DNA of 64,000 bases from Amia ocellicauda (lineage: Eukaryota > Chordata > Actinopteri > Amiiformes > Amiidae), in assembly GCF_036373705.1 (NCBI RefSeq), contig NW_027102744.1, forward strand, positions 43,875-107,874. The letters are read 5' to 3'. Below, in pieces: positions 1 to 11,642 of the stretch. Each line of letters begins with the position of its first letter. Position 1 is the stretch's first letter. The notes beneath the pieces were generated by a model. That model saw only the letters and a list, made by a program, of their open reading frames with translations. It was not told where the DNA came from and ran no database searches. Both the position numbers and the translations under genes were made by a program.

Positions 1-902
1 GATGTCAATCCATGCCATCTTTTGGAAATGCCGGTTGGCCCGGGTTCGTAGCTCTATGTCGGGATTTCGGCTCTCGTCCACTTCAAAGAGTTTTTATCAC
101 CTACAGGCCCCTTTCTCCAGACATCTCATAGCAGGATTCAACCTATTTGGCCTCTTCTCGGTGCCATCCTCCCCAAAACTGTCACTTTGATGCAAACCAG
201 TTCCAAGCTGATGAGCAAAGGAAATCTGATAACTTTGGGGGTGGAGAGGTCTTCTTTAGATCAGTGCTTCAGCTCAGAGCCCAAATGCTCTTATCAAAAT
301 ACACCCAACATAACGCTACACAGTGGAACTGCAAGGCAATTGATTAAAGGGACATGTGGTGAATTCCTTTTTATCTCTATACTGTTGTTGGATGTCTCCT
401 CTTCCTCTAAGTCTCATTTGGCCTTGGTTTTCCCCCTCTGTGTTGAATAATCGGGCTCTAAATAGCCCCGGCGTTTCTCCTGCAGTTCTTCGTTCTTTCC
501 ACTGCTAGCGATGCCTTTGTGCAGCTTGTTATAGGATATTGTGAACTGAACCTATTTTGCTGTGAATTTATATTTACTGCGAATAGTTTATTGTGGCTGG
601 TCTTGGTCTGTCTGCACTAAATAAATGATTTGTATCAAGGGATTATTTAGTTTGTCTGTGTACTTTTTTACCTAACCACTAAGGGCCACTCCTTGCACTT
701 CACACATTTGCCCTTTTAATTACTCCCTTACTGACATACTTTAACATGCAATGTGCGTGTGATAATAGTTTTAAAAGCCTGTTGCCATTCAGGTGAGACA
801 ATACCTAGTAAATCCTTTTTTTTTTTTTTCATGTTGGTGCGCCGCGAAGGTTTTTGGTCTCAGCAAAGTGTGCCGTGGCATTACAACGCTTGGGAACCAC
901 TG
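1..902. mobile_element. hAT element, right part (array copy 0)
   Basis: The right end of the array's hAT element, finishing ...GGGAACCACTG at 902 and followed by the target duplication GCTTGGCT at 903-910. Its left part lies outside the window. A T14 run sits about 70 bp inside the end. It contains only short ORFs and no transposase motif. Confidence 0.75.
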
Positions 903-1390
903 GCTTGGCTTGTTGGGCATCCAGGTATGCACTGAGATTACGATCGGCACGATGATTGTCGTTCTCAGGAGAATTGTGTTTCTTTGCTGATCATGTTCTC
1001 TGTCGCTTTTTACAAAGTTCTTACAAGTGGCACATTGGGGATGAGGCATAGCTGTGGACTTCTGCATGGCATGGGGCCACAGGTCATTCCAAGTATTTCA
1101 AGACGCCTGCAAATGTGTGGACACGTTGTGTTGGCCCAACCCTCACAGATTGTGCCAAGTCAAGTAGAGATGCATGTTGTGCTGTTCTAAAGTGACACGT
1201 CGTCAACGGCAAAAACATCTCTCAGAGTTCCTGGCTTGACTTGCCTCTGGAAGACAACACTTGCCCAGGCTGGATATTTGCCGAAAGAAGCAAAGAGGAC
1301 TAGACACCTTGCCTAGACGCAACTGCATATTTCATTGTCACCTGGAAGGCCATCCAGGCTTTTCACCATCAGGGCCCTTGGTCAACAAGG

Positions 1391-1463
1391 CACCCGAACA
1401 GGGACTCGAACCCTGGACCCTCAGATTAAAAGTCTGATGCTCTACCGGCTGAGCTACCCGGGC
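1391..1463 (-). tRNA. trnK-UUU: tRNA-Lys (anticodon UUU), unit 1
   Basis: The minus strand folds as a 73 nt tRNA. The acceptor starts GCCCGGG, the A box reads TAGCTCAGCCGG, the anticodon loop is CTTTTAA (anticodon TTT) and the T arm is CAGGG-TTCGAGT-CCCTG. The sequence closely matches vertebrate tRNA-Lys(UUU). Position 72 is T here, making a G1-U72 wobble, whereas unit 3 has a Watson-Crick pair. The nearest oligo-T terminator on the transcribed strand is about 176 nt downstream (A run at 1211-1215 on the plus strand). Termination may therefore be weak. Confidence 0.9.
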
Positions 1464-1698
1464 TTCAGTGAAGTGCTTCACAATGTGTTGGCTTCATGAT
1501 TGTTCCAGACCGCTTTCTGGCCGGTTTAGAAAACTGGGCTCAGGGTGAAAAGGGTCACATGCATATGAGATGTTTGGGCAATGCGAGTTCTCCACAGCAA
1601 ATCTGAATTTCCGGTGTTTTCTCCTTGTCCTCATGCAATTCCAATGGCTTGACATTTGGGAGCTCGTCCAAAACCGATGTCAAACCATAATCACGCCT

Positions 1699-1787
1699 TC
1701 CTTCGAGCCGGAATTGAACCAGCGACCTAAGGATGCCCGCTGCCTGAAACCTACAGTCCTCCGCTCTACCAATTGAGCTATCGAAGG
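1699..1787 (-). tRNA. trnY-GUA: tRNA-Tyr (anticodon GUA) with a 16 nt intron, unit 1
   Basis: The minus strand starts CCTTCGA, has A box TAGCTCAATTGG, anticodon loop CTGTAG followed by a 16 nt insert, then ATCCTTAGG, a T arm with GGTTCAATTCC, and closes with TCGAAGG plus discriminator A. The insert sits one base 3' of the anticodon, the canonical place for eukaryotic tRNA-Tyr introns. Without it the tRNA is 73 nt. A TTTT terminator lies about 27 nt downstream (A run at 1670-1673 on the plus strand). It lies 235 nt from tRNA-Lys in the same orientation. Confidence 0.92.
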
Positions 1788-1857
1788 GAAGCTTCTCACC
1801 GTCTTCCCCTGGCAGTCTCAGTGGCCGTGCAAAGCCAAGAAGCACCGTGGCTTGGCT

Positions 1858-3483
1858 CAGTGGTTTTCAACCCGTGTGCCGTGAGGACTACCCAATTGTG
1901 TCGTGAGATTTTTATCCCCTGAAAAATATTATGTCATTTTGTTTGGTCAACTTCATAAATCTTGTATCAAATCAAACTTATTCAAATGTGTGAAAATATT
2001 ACATTTATACATCACCTGTAGAAAGCGTTTCATAACTGAAATGTTGTGTTTGCCGGACTGAACGCACACCTACACTGAGTTGCAGTGCTATCAGTTGTAT
2101 CGTAAGGTACACTTATAAATTTCAATTTAAGAAGTGAATTTATAGTATCACCTTATCACGAATCCTGGAATCTTGTAGAACTCAATTTCTGTAATAATTG
2201 GACACAGACACCAATTCCAAAGATATAAATTGTTAAATTTATTCAAAAACAAACACTAAATGTAGCACTACACTAATTATACAAAAGGGAAAAGCTAATC
2301 AAAATTCAACTCTAGATCAACAAATCAAAGACAAATCACTTCCGTGACCAAATCAAAGACCATGGGATCGCATATGATAACACACAAATCGTTAAACAAA
2401 AAAGGTTATAAACACATTAACTACAATACCGGTTAGTAAGACGAAGGTGAGTCTCTCGTTAGTATTGTTAGTCAGACATTAAATAACTACGCAGGTTAGT
2501 ATTTATGTCAGGTAACTTCTCGTTATATATATATCAGTCTCATTTACGTTTAGGTGCCGAGAAAGATCCTATCGTTACTTGTTACCACAATTTCCCTTAA
2601 CTGATTATTATTCAATGATCAAGGATAGGCAGGGCCACCAATAATCTAACGTCTATTGACTTGTGTCAATTTCAGACTAAACAGTTAAACAGGAATGAGA
2701 AGATATTTCTCGGGGTTGACAGATTTTATTTCTAAAATTATCAACAAAACAGTTTAATGCAACACACATTTATATTTAAGAAAACTAAATGATATTACAC
2801 ATTCTAGAGTTATGAATCACAGAATAACATTTCTAATTGATTTCTCAAATGTCATGAATCATGAACTCCAAACTGTTAAACTTATCTGAACTTCGTCGCA
2901 GAGAGGCCTCTCTGTCTTCGGGCTCAGATCACAGCACACGGCACATGGTCCGTGTGGTTTGGAACAAAGGCAGTGCGGTTCGGCTTTGTCCAAGAACTTC
3001 CACTCAGTCGAAGCACCTGGAAGTTGGGGTTTCGCGAAATTAGAGTCTTTTCCTAACAGATTTTCCACTGGTTTGAAGGCTCCAAGGTTGTGCACAAAAT
3101 CTTCTTTGTAAGCAGGGTTCCACCGTAGTTACTTGAAGACAAAGTCTTTGAGGAAAGCAGGGCCCTGTTCGTTCCAAGGGTCAAGTTTCTTAAGACTCAA
3201 ATAGCTATTTAAATGACTGAACACTTTCATATACATTCGACTTACTCAATTGTCCAGCTGTAAAACTCCACTGATCAGGTGGGCACAGGCGGGCATGCGC
3301 AGTCTGTAAAGTTCTTTATTTAATAAAGTCCTTTAAAAGAATTCTTCGTACGGCTCAATCTCCTTCTCCCAGTTTAACTCTTCTGTTGCCGGCAAAGACT
3401 TGGTTGGTTTCTGGTTCCGGTTCGGGCAACAGAGCTACAGGTTGAGCTGTGGCAGCGAGTTACTGGTTCAGGTGAGAGAGAAA

Positions 3484-3529
<46 letters not shown>

Positions 3530-4544
3530 GCACTGTTCCTTATAGTCTGTCAGATCAATAGGTGATTGGTTCTTGAGTTCTTGAGATTGGATTTCGGTTT
3601 CAGCCCCCAGTGTCCTAATGGAGGGGGGCTTGATTTATGACTGATGTCAATCCATGCCATCTTTTGGAAATGCCGGTTGGCCCGGGTTCGTAGCTCTATG
3701 TCGGGATTTCGGCTCTCGTCCACTTCAAAGAGTTTTTATCACCTACAGGCCCCTTTCTCCAGACATCTCATAGCAGGATTCAACCTATTTGGCCTCTTCT
3801 CGGTGCCATCCTCCCCAAAACTGTCACTTTGATGCAAACCAGTTCCAAGCTGATGAGCAAAGGAAATCTGATAACTTTGGGGGTGGAGAGGTCTTCTTTA
3901 GATCAGTGCTTCAGCTCAGAGCCCAAATGCTCTTATCAAAATACACCCAACATAACGCTACACAGTGGAACTGCAAGGCAATTGATTAAAGGGACATGTG
4001 GTGAATTCCTTTTCATCTTTATACTGTTGTTGGATGTCTCCTGTTCCTCTAAGTCTCATTTGGCCTTGGTTTTCCCCCTCTGTGTTGAATAATCGGGCTC
4101 TAAATAGCCCCGGCGTTTCTCCTGCAGTTCTTCGTTCTTTCCACTGCTAGCGCTGCCTTTGTGCAGCTTGTTATAGGATATTGTGAACTGAACCTATTTT
4201 GCTGTGAATTTATATTTACTGCGAATAGTTTATTGTGGCTGGTCTTGGTCTGTCTGCACTAAATAAATGATTTGTATCAAGGGATTATTTAGTTTGTCTG
4301 TGTACTTTTTTACCTAACCACTAAGGGCCACTCCTTGCACTTCACACATTTGCCCTTTTAATTACTCCCTTACTGACATACTTTAACATGCAATGTGCGT
4401 GTGATAATAGTTTTAGCAGCCTGTTGCCATTCAGGTGAGACAATACCTAGTAAATCCTTTTTTTTTTTTTTCATGTTGGTGCGCCGCGAAGGTTTTTGGT
4501 CTCAGCAAAGTGTGCCGTGGCATTACAACGCTTGGGAACCACTG
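1858..4544. mobile_element. Complete 2.69 kb non-autonomous hAT element (array copy 1)
   Basis: The left end reads CAGTGGTTTTCAACC and the right end is the inverted CAGTGGTTCCCAAGC. The 8 bp direct repeat GCTTGGCT flanks it exactly at 1850-1857 and 4545-4552. An 8 bp duplication and CAGTGGTT-type inverted ends are hallmarks of the hAT superfamily. None of the internal ORFs exceeds about 105 codons and none shows a hAT transposase or BED finger, so the copy is non-autonomous. A variable GA repeat lies at 3473-3526. The element spans the arbitrary unit boundary, so one copy was probably inserted into a tRNA unit and amplified with it. Confidence 0.85.
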
Positions 4545-5051
4545 GCTTGGCTTGTTGGGCATCCAGGTATGCACTGAGATTACGATCGGCACGATGATTG
4601 TCGTTCTCAGGAGAATTGTGTTTCTTTGCTGATCATGTTCTCTGTCGCTTTTTACAAAGTTCTTACAAGTGGCACATTGGGGATGAGGAGCAGAGCATGC
4701 TGACACGCATAGCTGTGGACTTCTGCATGGCATGGGGCCACAGGTCATTCCAAGTATTTCAAGACGCCTGCAAATGTGTGGACACGTTGTGTTGGCCCAA
4801 CCCTCACAGATTGTGCCAAGTCAAGTAGAGATGCATGTTGTGCTGTTCTAAAGTGACACGTCATCAACGGCAAAAACATCTCTCAGAGTTCCTGACTTGA
4901 CTTGCCTCTGGAAGACAACACTTGCCCAGGCTGGATATTTGCCGAAAGAAGCAAAGAGGACTAGACACCTTGCCTAGACGCAACTGCATATTTCATTGTC
5001 ACCTGGAAGGCCATCCAGGCTTTTCACCATCATGGCCCTCGGTCAACAAGG

Positions 5052-5105
5052 CGCCCGAACAGGGACTCGAACCCTGGACCCTCAGATTAAAAGTCTGATG
5101 CTCTA
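5052..5105 (-). pseudogene. Truncated tRNA-Lys fragment, unit 2
   Basis: The 3' acceptor strand, T arm, anticodon arm and part of the D arm of tRNA-Lys are present, but the match stops at position 5105. The A box and 5' acceptor strand are missing, and the sequence jumps to what lies 936 bp further on in unit 3. Without the A box and 5' acceptor strand this copy cannot make a tRNA. The same deletion removed tRNA-Tyr from this unit. Confidence 0.92.
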
Positions 5106-6199
5106 ACACACAAATCGTTAAACAAAAAAGGTTATAAACACATTAACTACAATACCGGTTAGTAAGACGAAGGTGAGTCTCTCGTTAGTATTGTTAGTCA
5201 GACATTAAATAACTACGCAGGTTAGTATTTATGTCAGGTAACTTCTCGTTATATATATATCAGTCTCATTTACGTTTAGGTGCCGAGAAAGATCCTATCA
5301 TTACTTGTTACCACAATTTCCCTTAACTGATTATTATTCAATGATCAAGGATAGGCAGGGCCACCAATAATCTAACGTCTATTGACTTGTGTCAATTTCA
5401 GACTAAACAGTTAAACAGGAATGAGAAGATATTTCTCGGGGTTGACAGATTTTATTTCTAAAATTATCAACAAAACAGTTTAATGCAACACACATTTATA
5501 TTTAAGAAAACTAAATGATATTACACATTCTAGAGTTTTGAATCACAGAATAACATTTCTAATTGATTTCTCAAATGTCATGAATCATGAACTCCAAACT
5601 GTTAAACTTATCTGAACTTCGTCGCAGAGAGGCCTCTCTGTCTTCGGGCTCAGATCACAGCACACGACACATGGTCCGTGTGGTTTGGAACAAAGGCAGT
5701 GCGGTTCGGCTTTGTCCAAGAACTTCCACTCAGTCGATGCACCTGGAAATTGGGGTTTCGCGAAATTAGAGTCTTTTCCAAACAGATTTTCCACTGGTTT
5801 GAAGGCTCCAAGGTTGAGCACAAAATCTTCTTTGTAAGCAGGGTTCCACCGTAGTTACTTGAAGACAAAGTCTTTGAGGAAAGCAGGGCCCTGTTCGTTC
5901 CAAGGGTCAAGTTTCTTAAGACTCAAATAGCTATTTAAATGACTGAACACTTTCATATACATTCGACTTACTCAATTGTCCAGCTGTAAAACTCCACTGA
6001 TCAGGTGGGCACAGGCGGGCATGCGCAGTCTGTAAAGTTCTTTCTTTAATATAGTCCTTTAATAGAATTCTTCGTACGGCTCAATCTCCTTCTCCCAGTT
6101 TAACTCTTCTGTTGCCGGCAAAGACTTGGTTGGTTTCTGGTTCCGGTTCGGGCAACAGAGCTACAGGTTGAGCTGTGGCAGCGAGTTACTGGTTCAGGT

Positions 6200-6231
<32 letters not shown>

Positions 6232-7250
6232 CTGTGCACTGTTCCTTATAGTCTGTCAGATCAATAGGTGATTGGTTCTTGAGTTCTTGAGATTGGATTT
6301 CGGTTTCAGCCCCCAGTGTCCTAATGGAGGGGGGCTTGATTTATGACTGATGTCAATCCATGCCATCTTTTGGAAATGCCGGTTGGCCCGGGTTCGTAGC
6401 ACTATGTCGGGATTTCGGCTCTCGTCCACTTCAAAGAGTTTTTATCACCTACAGGCCCCTTTCTCCAGACATCTCATAGCAGGATTCAACCTATTTGGCC
6501 TCTTCTCGGTGCCATCCTCCCCAAAACTGTCACTTTGATGCAAACCAGTTCCAAGCTGATGAGCAAAGGAAATCTGATAACTTTGGGGGTGGAGAGGTCT
6601 TCTTTAGATCAGTGCTTCAGCTCAGAGCCCAAATGCTCTTATCAAAATACACCCAACATAACGCTACACAGTGGAACTGCAAGGCAATTGATTAAAGGGA
6701 CATGTGGTGAATTCCTTTTTATCTTTATACTGTTGTTGGATGTCTCCTGTTCCTCTAAGTCTCATTTGGCCTTGGTTTTCCCCCTCTGTGTTGAATAATC
6801 GGGCTCTAAATAGCCCCGGCGTTTCTCCTGCAGTTCTTCGTTCTTTCCACTGCTAGCGCTGCCTTTGTGCAGCTTGTTATAGGATATTGTGAACTGAACC
6901 TATTTTGCTGTGAATTTATATTTACTGCGAATAGTTTATTGTGGCTGGTCTTGGTCTGTCTGCACTAAATAAATGATATGTATCAAGGGATTATTTAGTT
7001 TGTCTGTGTACTTTTTTACTTAACCACTAAGGGCCACTCCTTGCACTTCACACATTTGCCCTTTTAATTACTCCCTTACTGACATACTTTAACATGCAAT
7101 GTGCGTGTGATAATAGCTTTAGCAGCCTGTTGCCATTCAGGTGAGACAATACCTAGTAAATCCTTTTTTTTTTTTTTCATGTTGGTGCGCCGCGAAGGTT
7201 TTTGGTCTCAGCAAAGTGTGCCGTGGCATTACAACGCTTGGGAACCACTG
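5106..7250. mobile_element. hAT element lacking its left end (array copy 2)
   Basis: The right end and flanking GCTTGGCT (7251-7258) are intact. The left inverted repeat and about 520 bp of interior were lost in the 936 bp deletion whose junction is at 5105/5106. The GA repeat at 6199-6231 is shorter than in copy 1. Confidence 0.82.
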
Positions 7251-7757
7251 GCTTGGCTTGTTGGGCATCCAGGTATGCACTGAGATTACGATCGGCACGA
7301 TGATTGTCGTTCTCAGGAGAATTGTGTTTCTTTGCTGATCATGTTCTCTGTCGCTTTTTACAAAGTTCTTACAAGTGGCACATTGGGGATGAGGAGCAGA
7401 GCATGCTGACACGCATAGCTGTGGACTTCTGCATGGCATGGGGCCACAGGTCATTCCAAGTATTTCAAGATGCCTGCAAATGTGTGGACACGTTGTGTTG
7501 GCCCAACCCTCACAGATTGTGCCAAGTCAAGTAGAGATGCATGTTGTGCTGTTCTAAAGTGACACGTCGTCAACGGCAAAAACATCTCTCAGAGTTCCTG
7601 GCTTGACTTGCCTCTGGAAGACAACACTTGCCCAGGCTGGATATTTGCCGAAAGAAGCAAAGAGGACTAGACACCTTGCCTAGACGCAACTGCATATTTC
7701 ATTGTCACCTGGAAGGCCATCCAGGCTTTTCACCATCATGGCCCTCGGTCAACAAGG

Positions 7758-7830
7758 CGCCCGAACAGGGACTCGAACCCTGGACCCTCAGATTAAAAGT
7801 CTGATGCTCTACCGGCTGAGCTACCCGGGC
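7758..7830 (-). tRNA. trnK-UUU: tRNA-Lys (anticodon UUU), unit 3
   Basis: This is the same 73 nt tRNA-Lys as in unit 1, but with C at position 72, so the terminal acceptor pair is G-C. A box, TTT anticodon and T loop are intact, which makes it the best-paired Lys gene in the array. As in unit 1, no TTTT run lies immediately downstream on the transcribed strand. Confidence 0.93.
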
Positions 7831-8065
7831 TTCAGTGAAGTGCTTCACAATGTGTTGGCTTCATGATTGTTCCAGACCGCTTTCTGGCCGGTTTAGAAAA
7901 CTGGGCTCAGGGTGAAAAGGGTCACATGCATATGAGATGTTTGGGCAATGCGAGTTCTCCACAGCAAATCCGAATTTCCGGTGTTTTCTCCTTGTCCTCA
8001 TGCAATTCCAATGGCTTGACATTTGGGAGCTCGTCCAAAACCGATGTCAAACCATAATCACGCCT

Positions 8066-8154
8066 TCCTTCGAGCCGGAATTGAACCAGCGACCTAAGGA
8101 TGCCCGCTGCCTGAAACCTACAGTCCTCCGCTCTACCAACTGAGCTATCGAAGG
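8066..8154 (-). tRNA. trnY-GUA: tRNA-Tyr (anticodon GUA) with a 16 nt intron, unit 3
   Basis: It is almost identical to the unit 1 copy. The D arm reads CTCAGTTGG instead of CTCAATTGG, closer to the usual vertebrate tRNA-Tyr. The intron has the same length and position. A TTTT terminator is about 26 nt downstream (A run at 8037-8040 on the plus strand). Confidence 0.93.
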
Positions 8155-8224
8155 GAAGCTTCTCACCGTCTTCCCCTGGCAGTCTCAGTGGCCGTGCAAA
8201 GCCAAGAAGCACCGTGGCTTGGCT

Positions 8225-10269
8225 CAGTGGTTTTCAACCCGTGTGCCGTGAGGACTACCCAATTGTGTCGTGAGATTTTTATCCCCTGAAAAATATTATG
8301 TCATTTTGTTTGGTCAACTTCATAAATCTTGTATCAAATCAAACTTATTCAAATGTGTGAAAATATTACATTTATACATCACCTGTAGAAAGCGTTTCAT
8401 AACTGAAATGTTGTGTTTGCCGGACTGAACGCACACCTACACTGAGTTGCAGTGCTATCAGTTGTATCGTAAGGTACACTTATAAATTTCAATTTAAGAA
8501 GTGAATTTATAGTATCACCTTATCACGAATCCTGGAATCTTGTAGAACTCAATTTCTGTAATAATTGGACACAGACACCAATTCCAAAGATATAAATTGT
8601 TAAATTTATTCAAAAACAAAGACTAAATGTAGCACTACACTAATTATACAAAAGGGAAAAGCTAATCAAAATTCAACTCTAGATCAACAAATCAAAGACA
8701 AATCACTTCCGTGACCAAATCAAAGACCATGGGATCGCATATGATAACACACAAATCGTTAAACAAAAAAGGTTATAAACACATTAACTACAATACCGGT
8801 TAGTAAGACGAAGGTGAGTCTCTCGTTAGTATTGTTAGTCAGACATTAAATAACTACGCAGGTTAGTATTTATGTCAGGTAACTTCTCGTTATATATATA
8901 TCAGTCTCATTTACGTTTAGGTGCCGAGAAAGATCCTATCATTACTTGTTACCACAATTTCCCTTAACTGATTATTATTCAATGATCAAGGATAGGCAGG
9001 GCCACCAATAATCTAACGTCTATTGACTTGTGTCAATTTCAGACTAAACAGTTAAACAGGAATGAGAAGATATTTCTCGGCGTTGACAGATTTTATTTCT
9101 AAAATTATCAACAAAACAGTTGAATGCAACACACATTTATATTTAAGAAAACTAAATGATATTACACATTCTAGAGTTATGAATCACAGATTAACATTTC
9201 TAATTGATTTCTTAAATGTCATGAATCACAAACTCCAAACTGTTAAACTTATCTGAACTTCGTCGCAGAGAGGCCTCTCTGGCTTCGGGCTCAGATAACA
9301 GCACACGGCACGAGGTCCGTGTGGTTGGAACAAAGGCAGTCCGGTTCAGCTTTGTCCAAGAACTTCCACTCAGTCGATGCACCTGGAAGTTGGGGTTTCG
9401 CGAATGTAGAGTCTTTTCCAAACAGATTTTCCATTGGTTTGAAGGCTCCAAGGTTGTGCACAAAATCTTCTTTGTAAGCAGGGTTCCACCGTAGTTACTT
9501 GAAGACAAAGTCTTTGAGGAAAGCAGGGCCCTGTTTGTTCCAAGGGTCAAGTTTCTTAAGACTCAAATAGCTATTTAAATGACTGGCACTTTCGTATTCA
9601 GTCGACTTAGTCAATTGTCCAGCTGTAAAACTCCACTGATCAGGTGGGTCTGTAAAGTTCTTTATTTAATAAAGTCCTTTAAAAGAATTCTTCGTACGGC
9701 TCAATCTCCTTCTCCCAGTTTAATTCTTCTGTTGCCGGCAAAGACTTGGTTGGTTTCTGGTTCCGGTTCTGGCAACAGAGCTACAGGTTGCGAGTTTCTG
9801 GTTCAGGTGAGAGAGAGAGTAAGAGAGAGAGACCGTGCGCTGTTCTTTATAGTCTGTCAGATCAATAGGTGATTGGTTCTTGATTTTTTTAGATTGGATT
9901 TCGGTTTCAGCCCCCAGTGTCCTATTGGAGGGGGGCTTGATTTATGACTGATGTCAATCCATGCCATCTTTTGGAAATGCCGGTTGGCCCGGGTTCGTAG
10001 CTCTATGTCGGGATTTCGGCTCTCGTCCACTTCAAAGAGTTTTTATTACCTACAGGCCCCTTTCTCCTATCTCATAGCAGGATTCCAAACTATTTGGCCT
10101 ATTCTCGGTGCCATCCTCCCCAAAACTGTCACTTTGATGTAAACCAGTTCCAAGCTGATGAGTTAAGGAAATCTGATAACTTTTGGTGGGGGGAGAGGTC
10201 TTCTTTAGATCAGTGCTTCAGCTCAGAGATAAAATGCTCTTATCAAAATACACCCAACATAACACTACA
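8225..10269. mobile_element. hAT element truncated on the right (array copy 3)
   Basis: The left end CAGTGGTTTTC with the preceding GCTTGGCT (8217-8224) is intact. Similarity to the other units ends at about 10,269, so the right end is missing. This copy is more diverged than the others: small deletions near 9645, 9790 and 10,067, and a GA repeat at 9807-9833. That fits a position at the edge of the array, where homogenisation is weak. Confidence 0.8.
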
Positions 10270-10610
10270 ATAATATATGGTTTGCTAAGTTGTAAATAAT
10301 GGCTAAAATGCATTTACTGTGCATTCGGTTAATCATTAATTACTAGGTTTATGTTTATTTATTGCATGAATGTGGATCCTTCAAATGTTTAATAAATAAT
10401 GACTAATATGTAAAGTTAAAAATTAATTACGAGTGTGTTTGTGCTTAACTAATGCATACTTCTGGCCCCTTAAAATAAAGTGTTATCAGATCTCCTTTGA
10501 GATATGACTCCCTCCCCTTCAGGTTCTGCAACGTTGAATAAATAAACTTAGATAGCCGCGACTGTTTCCCAAAAATGTATTGTTTCAAATATGCCGTTTA
10601 ACAGCATTTG
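10270..10610. other. AT-rich flank of the tRNA array, no gene seen
   Basis: The sequence leaves the array repeat at about 10,269. It has many short TAAT and AATAAAT stretches and stop codons in all frames. I see no coding, tRNA or terminal-repeat signal. Confidence 0.5.
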
Positions 10611-10715
10611 TTAGGGGTGTAACGTTACGGTACACAAAACTGACAGTTCGGTACGTACCTCGGTTTTGAAGTCTCGGTTCGTTATGGGTTCGGTACAGCG
10701 GGGGGGGGAACTAAA
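10611..10715. mobile_element. hAT terminal fragment (TAGGGGTGTAAC type)
   Basis: The start TAGGGGTGTAACGTTACGG, followed by repeated GGTTCGGTAC-like words, matches the terminal region of a common fish hAT family. No opposite end is visible, so only a fragment remains. It runs into the 3' end of the minus-strand gene at 10,715-11,109 and has probably replaced that gene's natural terminus. The inner boundary is approximate. Confidence 0.5.
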
Positions 10716-11109
10716 CATTAATTCCTTTGTGCATGTTTCTAAGCTATGCAAAAGAGATTTCACTTGTTTCTCAGTCTGTCTGGTGATGCATAGCCCACAT
10801 AGGGCACGTGCAACACATAACACAACATTTAGAAAGCGGGTGACACTTATTTTGTTACATATAAGAGCGACACTACTCCAGACACTCCCTTGCTCGTGAT
10901 CTAAAGTTAGACAGAGATGCTGTGCTTGGCTGGGGTCACCTATCAGACAGGCCTCACACTTATCAACTAATTCACGGCCAATACAATGTTGTAACACTAG
11001 CGCAATAATGCCCTTTATGGTGTGTGTCATCACTAGTGTTACATGATCATCATAGTTTTTACAATTATATCTCGGAACTTCCCTGTCTGAATCAAAACTC
11101 TTGTGGGTT
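10715..11109 (-). pseudogene. Likely last exon of a virus-like/transposon gene with a CxxC..H motif
   Basis: An open frame of about 130 codons on the minus strand follows an excellent acceptor (a pyrimidine-rich stretch ending CTAG at 11,110). It encodes a hydrophobic, cysteine-rich protein with the block CEACLIGDPSQAQHLCL, a CxxC-x8-H-xC arrangement that could bind zinc. I associate this block with uncharacterised fish proteins near Maverick-like polymerase genes, but this is from memory. The reading phase after the acceptor does not match the phase-0 donor of the upstream exon at 11,309, so an exon is missing or the copy is broken. The C-terminal codons run into hAT sequence. Confidence 0.45.
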
Positions 11110-11308
11110 CTAGCAAGGCAAGAACAGAAGCATGCAATGTTCAATCTTGTTCGGGGTCTTAAAGAGTTGACAGAGGAATCAATATCACTGGTGTCTGGTA
11201 CTCCACTATTCTAATGAAGAGAAAAGAAAATAACACTTAAAACTGTAATGTGTGTCGGTCAGTAAAGAAGTACACAACTAAACACAGTTGTAGGACCTCT
11301 ATATTTAC

Positions 11309-11482
11309 CTCTCTTTCCATTGATGGTCCAACTCCATCATCAGTGTCTGAGGTTTTATCCTCCCTGCCATGTTCATGGTCCTTGTCATCATCTTCAGACT
11401 CATCACCAGTGTTGACACCTTCGTCTTCATCAGACATTGGGAGAGCATCCCTGGGGCTCAGAGGAGGAGCGCTGACACTATT
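11309..11482 (-). CDS. Exon 2 of spliced acidic protein (virus-like element, minus strand)
   Basis: These 58 codons lie between a pyrimidine-rich acceptor (...TATCAAAAG) and a GTAAAT donor, in phase 0 with the exon at 11,643-11,750. The product is strongly acidic, with runs such as SDEDEG and DESEDDDKDHEH, and looks disordered. No domain is recognisable. Such acidic tails occur in nuclear or DNA-associated proteins, but no function can be assigned from this alone. Confidence 0.5.
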
Positions 11483-11642
11483 CTTTTGATAAACATACAA
11501 AGAAGAAAACATGCATTTAAATTCACTTTGCATTGAAATTCATATATACACACATACGGCCTAACAGCATGTAAACACCGGCATACGTTTAAAATTAATA
11601 ATAATATTCTAAACACGTTTTTAAAGTAAAATAAAGTGTTAC

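Larger units (their letters stand above)
1..10269. repeat. Tandem array of tRNA-Lys/tRNA-Tyr units
   Basis: The same sequence restarts at about 2, 3644, 6350 and 9951, giving units of 3642, 2706 and 3601 bp and a fourth unit that stops matching at about 10,269. Units are nearly identical apart from scattered substitutions, differing GA-repeat lengths and a 936 bp deletion in the second. Each full unit holds a core with tRNA-Lys and tRNA-Tyr on the minus strand and a hAT-bounded segment. Tandem tDNA arrays of kilobase units are known in other lower vertebrates. The high identity implies recent amplification or ongoing homogenisation. The array probably continues to the left of the window. Confidence 0.93.

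Noticed and set aside
2-450. Repeated 62-87 codon ORFs at the start of each tandem unit
   Set aside because: They recur only because the unit is repeated, overlap in different frames, have no domain or splice signals, and lie inside a hAT element.
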